Shown: positions 40,463-48,087 of the stretch, one piece after another
Layout of the letters: each line of letters starts with the position of its first letter
Numbering within the stretch: the stretch's first letter is position 1
Assembly (NCBI RefSeq): GCF_016641735.1
Contig: NZ_JAEDAO010000001.1
Coordinates: 2,170,001 to 2,234,000, forward strand
Length of the DNA: 64,000 bases
Source of the DNA: Ramlibacter algicola
Lineage (GTDB): Bacteria > Pseudomonadota > Gammaproteobacteria > Burkholderiales > Burkholderiaceae_C
Direction: 5' to 3'
Translations under genes and position numbers: made by a program
Notes under the pieces: model-generated
What the model saw: only the letters and a program-made list of their open reading frames with translations
Database searches by the model: none
What the model was told of the DNA's origin: nothing

Positions 40463-42355
40463 ATGAAGATTTACCGCACCGTCCTCCCGTTGCTCGCCGC
40501 GGGAATCGCGGGCACGGTCGACGCGCAGGTCGTGGCGTCCGCCCGCGACCTCGCCGATCTCTCGCTCGAGCAGCTCGCCGCCATCGATGTCACCTCCGTG
40601 TCCGGTCGCGCGCAGAGGCTGCAGCAGGCGCCGGCCTCGATCTACGTGATCACCGCGCAGGAGATCCGCCGATCCGGGGCGACCAGCCTGCCGGAAGCGC
40701 TGCGCCTCGCGCCCAACCTGCAGGTGGCGCAGACGAGCGCGTCGCAGTGGGCGATCTCCGCGCGCGGCTTCCAGGACTCGATCTCCAACAAGCTGCTCGT
40801 GCTGCTTGACGGCCGCACGATCTACTCGGGGCTGTTCGCGGGCGTGTTCTGGGACACCAACGACGTCGTGCTCGAGGATGTCGACCGCATCGAGGTGATC
40901 AGCGGGCCCGGCGCCACGTTGTGGGGCGCGAACGCGGTCAACGGCGTGATCAATGTGGTGACGCGCAGCGCGTCGGACACGCGGGGCACCTTGCTGTCCG
41001 CCGCCGGAGGCTCGCATGGCACCCGCGCGGTGGCGCGCTGGGGCGGCCGCCTGGGCAGCGCCGACGTGCGCGTGCACGCCCTCGAGGTCGACCGGGACAG
41101 CACCCGGCTGGCCGGCAATGGCGCGACGCGCCCGGATGCCAGTGCGCGCCACCAGCTCGGCTTCCGGGCCGACTGGCCGGCCCTCGGCAGTGGTGCCCTG
41201 ACCCTGCAAGGCGACGTGTACGAGGGCGGTGGCGACGGGCCGGCCAACAACCTGGCGCCGAAGGTGCGTGGCGGCAACCTGCTGGCGCGCTGGAGCGGAC
41301 GCTTCTCGGACGGTTCGGGCTGGAAGCTGCAGGCGATCCACGACTTCGCGAAGCGCGACGACGTCAACCTGTTCCGCGACGAGTCACGCACGACCGACCT
41401 GCAGTTCACCCACGAGAAGGAGGTCGGGCGGGGCCAGCTGCTGTGGGGCGCCGGCTACCGCGGCGCGCGCGACGACAGCCGGCCGACGGCGTCCGTGCGC
41501 TTCATCCCGCAGGAGCGGACGCTGGCCTGGTCCAACGTGTTCGCGCAGTACCAGTGGGCGATGCTCGACCGGCTGCAGGTGACCGCAGGCACCAAGCTCG
41601 AGCGCAACAGCTACACCGGGCTGGAGGTGCTCCCAAGCCTGCGCGCCGCGTGGATGCACTCGCCCGAGTCCACGACCTGGGCAGCACTCTCGCGCGTGGT
41701 GCGCGCGCCTTCGCGCATCGACCGTGACTTCTTCTTCCCCGGCAATCCGCCGTTCCTCATCGCCGGCGGCCCGGCGTTCGAGTCCGAAGTCGCCGACGTG
41801 GTCGAACTGGGCCAGCGCGGCCAGCTGGGCAGCCGGGTCTCGTACTCCGCCACGGTGTACCAGCAGCGGTTCCGCGGCTTGCGTGCGGGCATCCCGGGGC
41901 AGGTGCCGAGCACGGTCATGAACCTGGTCGACGGCCCGGTGCGGGGCGTGGAGGCGTGGGCGCAGTGGCAGGTGACCGACGCGTGGCGGCTGATGGCCGG
42001 CTACGACGCCATCGCGAAGCGGTTGCGGTACGCCAACGGCATCAGTCCGGGAACCACCGATTTCCCGGGCCTGGGCAACGACCCGAGCCACCAGTGGACG
42101 CTGCGCTCCAGCCTGAATCTCGGCTCGCGTACCGAGGTCGACGTCTTCGTGCGCCACGTGGGCGCGCTGCCCAACCCGGCCGTGCCCAGGTACACCGCGG
42201 TCGACGCGCGCGTAGGCCTGCAGGTCACGCCGGCCCTGTCACTGGCCGTCATCGCGCGCAACCTCGGCGACCCGCGCCACATCGAATTCAACGCTCCCGC
42301 GCAGGCGAGCCTGCTGGAGCGCCGCTGGCTGCTCCAGGCCACGCTGCAGCTGTAA
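40463..42355 (+). CDS. TonB-dependent outer-membrane receptor
   Basis: 630-residue receptor with a signal peptide (MKIYRTVLPLLAAGIAGTVDAQ), a plug domain (APASIYVITAQEIRRSGATSLPEALRLAPNLQVAQ, LLVLLDGRTIYSGLFAGVFWD, IEVISGPGATLWGANAVNGVINVVTR) and a barrel ending in a terminal Leu after aromatic-rich strands (WLLQATLQL). DLSLEQLAAIDVTSVSGR looks like the TonB-box region of a vitamin/siderophore-type receptor. It is followed 6 bp later by yfiR-like and kinase genes in one operon, suggesting ligand binding is linked to signalling. Ligand unknown; no Fur-type box is seen upstream. Confidence 0.88.
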   Translation: MKIYRTVLPLLAAGIAGTVDAQVVASARDLADLSLEQLAAIDVTSVSGRAQRLQQAPASIYVITAQEIRRSGATSLPEALRLAPNLQVAQTSASQWAISARGFQDSISNKLLVLLDGRTIYSGLFAGVFWDTNDVVLEDVDRIEVISGPGATLWGANAVNGVINVVTRSASDTRGTLLSAAGGSHGTRAVARWGGRLGSADVRVHALEVDRDSTRLAGNGATRPDASARHQLGFRADWPALGSGALTLQGDVYEGGGDGPANNLAPKVRGGNLLARWSGRFSDGSGWKLQAIHDFAKRDDVNLFRDESRTTDLQFTHEKEVGRGQLLWGAGYRGARDDSRPTASVRFIPQERTLAWSNVFAQYQWAMLDRLQVTAGTKLERNSYTGLEVLPSLRAAWMHSPESTTWAALSRVVRAPSRIDRDFFFPGNPPFLIAGGPAFESEVADVVELGQRGQLGSRVSYSATVYQQRFRGLRAGIPGQVPSTVMNLVDGPVRGVEAWAQWQVTDAWRLMAGYDAIAKRLRYANGISPGTTDFPGLGNDPSHQWTLRSSLNLGSRTEVDVFVRHVGALPNPAVPRYTAVDARVGLQVTPALSLAVIARNLGDPRHIEFNAPAQASLLERRWLLQATLQL

Positions 42356-42361
42356 GACGAG

Positions 42362-42946
42362 ATGGGTCGCGCCGAGCAGGATCCAGGCGTGCGGCTGTCG
42401 CGACGGCGCCTGCTCGGTGCGGGCCTGCTCGCCGGCATTGCCGCCGCCTGGGCACCGGAAGCGACGGCCCAGCCGGGCGCGACCGAGAGCGCCGTGAAGG
42501 CTGCCTTCCTGTTCAAGTTCGCCAGCTTCGTCGAGTGGCCGCCGTCGGCCTTCCCGCGCGCCGACGATGCGCTCGTCATCGGCGTCGCGGGCGACGAGGC
42601 GGTGGCGCAGGACCTCGAGCAACTGGTGGCCGGCCGGTCGTACGATGGACGCGCGGTGCGGGTGCGACGCGTGCGCGACCCGGACGATGGGGCGGGGATC
42701 CACATGCTCCTGGTCGGACCCGGCCACGACGCCCGCGTGCGCGAGTTCATCGCCGCCGTGCGCGGGCCGGTGCTCGTCGTCACGGAGCAGGAGAACGGCC
42801 TGCGCCTGGGCGGCGTCCTCAACTTCCTGTCGGACGGAGGCCGTGTGCGCTTCGGTGCGTCGGTGCCGGCGGCCGAGGCGCGGTCCCTGCGCCTGAGCGC
42901 ACGCCTGCTCGGCGTCGCCGCCACGGTGGAGGGCCGCGGGCGATGA
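42362..42946 (+). CDS. YfiR-family periplasmic protein
   Basis: 194-residue protein of the YfiR/DUF4154 family, periplasmic regulators of CHASE8-type membrane sensors. A Tat-type signal is visible (LSRRRLLGAGLLAGIAAAW). The mature part shows the family stretch ESAVKAAFLFKFASFVEWP and a C-terminal LNFLSDGGRVRFGASVPAAE. Between a TonB receptor (6 bp upstream) and a CHASE8 hybrid kinase (4-bp ATGA overlap downstream), it is well placed to inhibit the kinase's periplasmic domain, as YfiR does for the cyclase YfiN in Pseudomonas. Confidence 0.87.
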   Translation: MGRAEQDPGVRLSRRRLLGAGLLAGIAAAWAPEATAQPGATESAVKAAFLFKFASFVEWPPSAFPRADDALVIGVAGDEAVAQDLEQLVAGRSYDGRAVRVRRVRDPDDGAGIHMLLVGPGHDARVREFIAAVRGPVLVVTEQENGLRLGGVLNFLSDGGRVRFGASVPAAEARSLRLSARLLGVAATVEGRGR

Positions 42947-45177
42947 GGAACCCGGGGCGGTCGATCCGCAGCAAGCTCAACGCGATCCTGGTGGTGACCA
43001 CCGTCACCGCACTGCTGCTGGCGGCCGTCGCGCTGTTCCTGCTGGACCTGCGGCGCGAGCTGGCCGACACGCAGGAGGACCTGGTCACGCAGGCGGACGT
43101 CATCGCCCTCGCGAGCGCGGCGGCGCTGGCGTTCGGGGACCGGAAGGTGGCGCAGGAGAACCTCGCCACCCTGCGCGCCAAGAGCGGCGTGACGGCGGCG
43201 GCGCTGTACGACGAGAACGGCAAGCTGTTCGCGACGTTCCAGCCCGACGACGCTGTCGGCGAGGTGCCCGCGCGCGCTGCCGCACCCGGCGTCAGGGTGC
43301 GGGGCGACTGGGCGGTGGCGTGGCGCCCGGTCCTCTCGAACCAGGAGCGCGTCGGGACGGTGTACGTGCAACTGCGCCACGAACGCCTGGCGCAGGCCCT
43401 GGCGTCGGTCGCCGGGCTCGTGGCGATCATGGGCGGCAGCCTGCTGGGCGCGCTGCTCCTGTCCAACCGCCTGCAGCGCTCCGTCACGCGGCCGATCCTG
43501 GCGGTGGCTGAAGTCGCAAGGAAGATCCTGATCGGCGAAGCCGGCGGCCTGCGTGCACCGAAGACCACGCAGGACGAGGTGGGCGACCTGGTGGACGCGT
43601 TCAACGCGATGCTGGACGAACTCGATCGCCGCGCCCGCACCCTCGAGGCCGCGAACGCCGCGCTGCGCCTGAGCGAGGCGCGCTACCAGCTTGCCGTGCG
43701 CGGGTCGAGCGCGGGCCTCTGGGACTGGGACCTGCCGGCCGGCACGATGTTCTATTCGCCACGCTTCAAGGCGCTGCTCGGCTACGGCGACGTCGACTTC
43801 CCGGACAAGCCCGAGTCGATCGATCGCGTGCTGCACCCGGACGATCGCGCGGCGGTGCGCACCGCGCTGCGGGCGCACCTGCGCGAACGCCAGCCGTACC
43901 AGGTCGAGTGCCGGCTGCGCGATGCGAACGGCCGCTGGCGCTGGTTCTTCGTCGCCGGCGCTGCGCTGTGGGACGCGCAGGGGCGGCCCTACCGCATGGC
44001 CGGCTCGGTCATCGAAGTCACCGAGCGCAAGCAGGCCGAGCACGAGCTGCAGGAGTCCAGCCGGGCGAAGGACGAATTCATCGCGACGCTGGCGCACGAG
44101 CTGCGCAACCCGCTGGCGCCCATCCGCACCGGCCTCGACATCCTCAAGCGCGACACCGGCAACGGTCCCGTGTCGCAGCGGGCGCGCGCGACCATGGAGC
44201 GGCAGCTGCAGCACATGATCCGGCTGGTCGACGACCTGCTGGACATCTCGCGCATCAGCAGCGGCAAGATCCGGCTCGACGTCTCGCGCATCCACCTGCG
44301 CTCGGTCGTCGACAGCGCGCTCGAGATCAGCCGGCCCGCGCTGTCGGCGGCGGGCCATGCGTTCGAGGCCGACCTGCCGGACGACGACATCGAGCTGATG
44401 GGCGACCCGACGCGGCTGTCGCAGGCGCTGGGCAACCTGCTGAACAACGCGGCCAAGTACACGCCGCCCGGCGGCCGCGTGGCGCTGCGCGTGCGCCGCG
44501 AGGGCGACCAGGCCGTGCTGCGCGTCGAGGACAACGGCGAGGGCATCCCGCCCGGGATGCTGGACCGCGTCTTCTCGCTGTTCGCGCAGGTGCGCAGCAC
44601 GCTCGATCGTGCGCAGGGCGGCCTGGGCATCGGCCTGTACCTGGTGCGCAGCCTGGTGACCATGCACGGCGGCAGCGTCGTCGCGGAGAGCGCCGGACCA
44701 GGCCAGGGCAGCGCCTTCACGGTGCGTCTGCCGTGCCTGCCCGCGCAGCCGGCCGCGCCGAAGCATGACGCGCCGGCGAAAGCGGAGTGGCCCGACGAGG
44801 GACTGAAGGTGCTGGTCGTCGACGACAACGTCGACGCCGCGGAGACACTGGCCCTGGTGCTCGAGATGGAAGGGTGCCGCACGCGCCTCGTCCACGACGG
44901 CCTCGGCGCGATCCCGGCGGCGCAGGAGTTCGCGCCCGACGTCGTCCTCCTCGACATCGGGCTGCCCGGGATCAACGGCTACGAGGTCGCGGCGCGGCTG
45001 CGCGCGGACGCGCGCTTTGCGGACACCGTGCTGGTCGCGATCACCGGCTGGGGCTCCGAGCAGGACCGCCGGCGCGCGGGCGAGGCCGGCTTCGACCACC
45101 ACCAGACCAAGCCCGTCGACCTCGAGGTGCTGCGTCCCTTGCTGCGGCGCGGGCGCGGCGTGCCGCCAGGCGCCTGA
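42943..45177 (+). CDS. CHASE8 hybrid histidine kinase
   Basis: 744-residue inner-membrane sensor. Order: TM1 (about 15-35), periplasmic CHASE8 domain (about 40-148; LAFGDRKVAQENLATL and AALYDENGKLFATF are typical), TM2 (about 152-174), HAMP (175-230), PAS_3-type PAS plus PAC (about 245-362), HisKA with His385 in LAHELRNP, HATPase with NNAAKY, DNGEGIPP and GGLGIGLYL, and a C-terminal receiver with VVDDN, phospho-acceptor Asp671 (LLDIGLPG) and Lys723. No DNA-binding or GGDEF output is attached, so the receiver may pass phosphate on or act as a sink. Coupled to the YfiR-like gene (ATGA). Confidence 0.9.
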   Translation: MRNPGRSIRSKLNAILVVTTVTALLLAAVALFLLDLRRELADTQEDLVTQADVIALASAAALAFGDRKVAQENLATLRAKSGVTAAALYDENGKLFATFQPDDAVGEVPARAAAPGVRVRGDWAVAWRPVLSNQERVGTVYVQLRHERLAQALASVAGLVAIMGGSLLGALLLSNRLQRSVTRPILAVAEVARKILIGEAGGLRAPKTTQDEVGDLVDAFNAMLDELDRRARTLEAANAALRLSEARYQLAVRGSSAGLWDWDLPAGTMFYSPRFKALLGYGDVDFPDKPESIDRVLHPDDRAAVRTALRAHLRERQPYQVECRLRDANGRWRWFFVAGAALWDAQGRPYRMAGSVIEVTERKQAEHELQESSRAKDEFIATLAHELRNPLAPIRTGLDILKRDTGNGPVSQRARATMERQLQHMIRLVDDLLDISRISSGKIRLDVSRIHLRSVVDSALEISRPALSAAGHAFEADLPDDDIELMGDPTRLSQALGNLLNNAAKYTPPGGRVALRVRREGDQAVLRVEDNGEGIPPGMLDRVFSLFAQVRSTLDRAQGGLGIGLYLVRSLVTMHGGSVVAESAGPGQGSAFTVRLPCLPAQPAAPKHDAPAKAEWPDEGLKVLVVDDNVDAAETLALVLEMEGCRTRLVHDGLGAIPAAQEFAPDVVLLDIGLPGINGYEVAARLRADARFADTVLVAITGWGSEQDRRRAGEAGFDHHQTKPVDLEVLRPLLRRGRGVPPGA

Positions 45178-45178
45178 C

Positions 45179-45646
45179 TCACGCCGCCGCGAGGGCGGCC
45201 GCGAGCCGCTCGATGAAGGGCCGCTGGCTCCCCAGCACCTTCTCCAGCGCCGTCGGCACGTCGTACCAGGCCACGCGATCGAGCTCCGGGAAGCTGCGCA
45301 GGCGGCCCGACCGCGGCGGCCATTCGAGCTCGAACGTGTTCGAGCGCAGGTGCGCGGGGTCCATGTCGCCCGGCGTCGCCCACGCGAGGACCCGCTTGCC
45401 GCCGTTCTGCCGCACTTCCCCGAGCGGCGCGAACGGCCCCGGCGGCGCGTACCCGGTCTCCTCCTCGAACTCGCGGCGCGCGGCGGCCAGCGGGTCTTCG
45501 CCCACGTGCAGTTCGCCCTTGGGCAGCATCCACGCACCGACGTCCTTGCGCGACCACCATGGGCCGCCCGGGTGCGCGAGCAGGACTTCCAGCCCGCCGG
45601 GCCGCTGGCGGAACAGCAGCAGGCCGGCGCTGGTGATGGTGGGCAT
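45179..45646 (-). CDS. NUDIX hydrolase
   Basis: 155-residue hydrolase with a complete NUDIX box, GELHVGEDPLAAARREFEEE, followed by TGY (GX5EX7REX2EEXG fit) at residues 44-66. N-terminal ITSAGLLLFRQRPGGLEVLLAHPGGPWW is typical of DATP pyrophosphohydrolase-type NUDIX proteins. Substrate unknown. It starts where the AraC gene ends (TGATG overlap), so they form one transcript; convergent with the hybrid kinase (1-bp gap). Confidence 0.88.
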   Translation of the reverse strand: MPTITSAGLLLFRQRPGGLEVLLAHPGGPWWSRKDVGAWMLPKGELHVGEDPLAAARREFEEETGYAPPGPFAPLGEVRQNGGKRVLAWATPGDMDPAHLRSNTFELEWPPRSGRLRSFPELDRVAWYDVPTALEKVLGSQRPFIERLAAALAAA

Positions 45647-46470
45647 CAGGCGGCCCTGGCCGGCTGGAAGCGGCGCGGCGGCTGCCCCATCGCGGCCTTG
45701 AACATCGCGCTGAACGCGCTCTCGCTCGCGTAGCCGGTGGCCGCTGCGACCTGGCCGACGGGCACGCCCTGGGCCAGCATCGGCAGCGCATGCGCGAGCA
45801 CGGCCTGTTGCCGCCACTGCTGGTAGCCGGTGCCCAGTTCGGCCTGGAACAGGCGCGCCAGGGTCCGTTCGCTCGCGCCGACGTCGGCCGCCCAGGCGGC
45901 GAGGCTGGCCCGCTGGCCCGGAGCGCGCAGCACCGCTTCGCACAGCGCGCGCAGGCGCTTGTCGCCGCCGGAGCGCGGCAAGGGGACGCCCAGCTGCTGC
46001 GTGTCCGCACGCAGGAGTTCGTCGAGGACTAGGGCGGTGAGGAGCTGCTCGCGCGCCTTGGGGAGCGGCAGCGCGTCCAGCGCCTCGACCAGTTCGCGCA
46101 GCAGGTCGGACACGACGATCACGCGGCAGCCCGTCCACCCCTCGGGCGTCACGCTCTCGTGCAGGTACAGCGTGCGGAACTGCGCGCGCTCGAGCACGTG
46201 CACCGCGTGGCGCGCGCCGGGTGGGACCCACACCGCGCGCGACGGCGGCACGATGTACGTCGTCTCGTCGCCCAGGCCGCTGCCGTCGGCGCTGACTTCG
46301 AGCACGCCGCTGGCGCACCACGCCAGCTGCGCCCACGCGTGGCGGTGCGGCTCGAAGTGCGCGTCGGCCGGCATGTCGCGCGAGCGCAGCCGCACCGGGC
46401 GCGCGCAGTCGGGCTGCCAGGGGTCGGTGTCACCGAGTGGCGTCGCGTGGCGGACGGGACGGGATCGCAT
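45646..46470 (-). CDS. AraC family regulator with N-terminal cupin
   Basis: 274-residue regulator. N-terminal AraC-binding cupin (HFEPHRHAWAQLAWCASGVLEV near residue 38; VPPGARHAVHV near 82), C-terminal AraC HTH pair (about residues 165-270; TLARLFQAELGTGYQQWRQQ and VAAATGYASESAFSAMFKAA, with MGQPPRRF at the end). Divergent from an MFS transporter across 81 bp, a common regulator-exporter arrangement. The stop codon overlaps the NUDIX start. Confidence 0.88.
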   Translation of the reverse strand: MRSRPVRHATPLGDTDPWQPDCARPVRLRSRDMPADAHFEPHRHAWAQLAWCASGVLEVSADGSGLGDETTYIVPPSRAVWVPPGARHAVHVLERAQFRTLYLHESVTPEGWTGCRVIVVSDLLRELVEALDALPLPKAREQLLTALVLDELLRADTQQLGVPLPRSGGDKRLRALCEAVLRAPGQRASLAAWAADVGASERTLARLFQAELGTGYQQWRQQAVLAHALPMLAQGVPVGQVAAATGYASESAFSAMFKAAMGQPPRRFQPARAA

Positions 46471-46551
46471 CCGCGCATTCTGGCCGGAATCCGCATGCGG
46501 CTGGCATTCCGTCGCATTTCGGAAACACGCCGCCCGCACTACGATCGCTGC

Positions 46552-47778
46552 ATGAGTACTGTCCTGCAGGGGTCCGCCCCCGCGCGCCCGCTGCGCGACG
46601 ACGCCGGCGTCATCGGCCTCGTCGGCCTGGCCCACCTGATCAGCCACTTCTGCCAGCTCCTGCTGCCGCCGCTGTTCCCATGGCTGCGCGAGGCTTTCGA
46701 CGCCAGCTACACGCAGCTGGGGTTCCTGATGACGATCTTCTTCGTCGTCTCGTGCTCGGTGCAGGCGGCCTCGGGCTTCCTGGTCGACCGGCACGGGCCG
46801 CGGCCGGTGCTGTTCGGCGGCCTCGCGCTGATCGGCCTCGCCGCGTTCGGGTTCGCCGCCAGCACCAGCTACTGGATGCTCGCCGCGTGCGCGCTGGTGG
46901 CCGGCATCGGCAACGGCGTGTTCCATCCGGTGGACTACACGCTGCTCAATCGCAAGGTGAGCGCGCCGCGGCTCGGGCACGCGTACAGCGTGCACGGCAT
47001 CACCGGCAGCCTGGGCTGGGCCCTGACGCCGGCGTTGCTGGTGCCGATCGCGATCGCGTCGTCGTGGCGCGTCGCGCTCGTGTGCGGTGGCGCCCTGGCG
47101 TGGGCGGTGCTCGCCCTCCTGTGGTGGAACCGCAAGACGCTGGACCTGCCGAAGGCCGCGCCGAAGGCGGCCGGGGAGGAAGGAGCCACGTTCGACTTCC
47201 TGCGCATCCCGGCGGTGTGGATGTGCTTCTGGTTCTTCTTCCTGTTCGCGGTCGTGCTGAGCGTCGTGCAGGCCTTCGCACCGGAAGCGGCGCGCCGGCT
47301 GCATGACGTGCCGGTGGCGTGGGTGGCCATGTGCCTGACGATCTACATGGTGTGCAACGCGGGCGGCGTGCTGGTGGGCGGCTTCCTCGCGTCCGATCCT
47401 TCCCGCTGCGAGCGGGTCGTGGCGGCCGGCTTCGGGGCTGCCGCGCTGGTGGCGTTGTCGATCGGCCTGCTGCCGGTCCCCGCGCTCGCGATCCCCGTGC
47501 TGTTCGGCGCCATGGGCCTGGCCAGCGGCATCGCGGGGCCGTCGCGCGACATGCTGGTGAAGCGCTCGACGCCCGACAACGCAAGCGGCCGCGTGTACGG
47601 CATCGTCTACGCCGGCCTGGACATCGGGCAGGCGATCGCGCCGCTGGTGTTCGGCCGGCTGATGGACCATGGCCAGTACACGGGCGTGTGGATGGGGCTG
47701 GTCGCCGCGCAACTGCTGCTGGTCGCCAGCGCCTTCAACGTGAGGCGCGTGCGCCGCACGCGCCTCGCGCCGGCCTAG
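46552..47778 (+). CDS. MFS transporter
   Basis: 408-residue permease with about 12 helices. The MFS motif-A region is VDRHGPRPVLFGGLALIG near residue 76. Start ATG 46552 (MSTVLQGSAPARPLRDDAGV) follows a short gap from the divergent AraC gene; the upstream open frame overlaps the latter and is not hydrophobic. Substrate cannot be told from sequence. Its stop codon TAG supplies the first base of the 269-bp palindromic element that follows. Confidence 0.85.
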   Translation: MSTVLQGSAPARPLRDDAGVIGLVGLAHLISHFCQLLLPPLFPWLREAFDASYTQLGFLMTIFFVVSCSVQAASGFLVDRHGPRPVLFGGLALIGLAAFGFAASTSYWMLAACALVAGIGNGVFHPVDYTLLNRKVSAPRLGHAYSVHGITGSLGWALTPALLVPIAIASSWRVALVCGGALAWAVLALLWWNRKTLDLPKAAPKAAGEEGATFDFLRIPAVWMCFWFFFLFAVVLSVVQAFAPEAARRLHDVPVAWVAMCLTIYMVCNAGGVLVGGFLASDPSRCERVVAAGFGAAALVALSIGLLPVPALAIPVLFGAMGLASGIAGPSRDMLVKRSTPDNASGRVYGIVYAGLDIGQAIAPLVFGRLMDHGQYTGVWMGLVAAQLLLVASAFNVRRVRRTRLAPA

Positions 47779-48046
47779 GAGCCTGCGCGGCAGAGAGACG
47801 GGCCCGCGTTGGGCCGAGAAGGGGCCAGAGGCTAGGCGCGGGCGCGGGTCCAGCCTGGCCGGCTGGACCCGTGGCCGCAACGACGCATATGGCCCCTTAT
47901 CGGCCCAACCCTTCGGGCCGTGACCAGAAACGCGCCATGCGTCGTTACGGCCTCCTTCTGTACATCGAGTACAGCGCGTCGGACCGCGCCTAGCCTGACG
48001 CGTTTCTGGTCGCGGCGCGGGCCCGTCTCTCTGCCGCGCAGGCTCC
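47778..48046. repeat. 269-bp nested palindromic element of two inverted structured modules
   Basis: Non-coding. A 31-bp perfect inverted repeat (47778-47808 with 48016-48046) encloses two arms joined by CCCTTCGGG (47909-47917). Arm 1: stem 47809-47826/47891-47908 (17 of 18 pairs) around a 60-nt interior (47829-47888) with an 11-bp hairpin at 47845-47871. Arm 2: stem 47918-47934/47999-48015 (16 of 17) around a 60-nt interior (47937-47996) with a 6-bp hairpin at 47958-47974. The interiors are reverse complements at both ends (13 of 13 and 15 of 16 bases) but differ in their 31-nt cores. No gap remains between segments. No target duplication is seen. This fills the >300-bp gap between the MFS and gspA genes; 48047-48087 holds nothing else recognisable. 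Confidence 0.85.
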
Positions 48047-48087
48047 CAGCGGCCCGTCCTGGCGCGGCGGCGGGTATCCTCGCCCCC

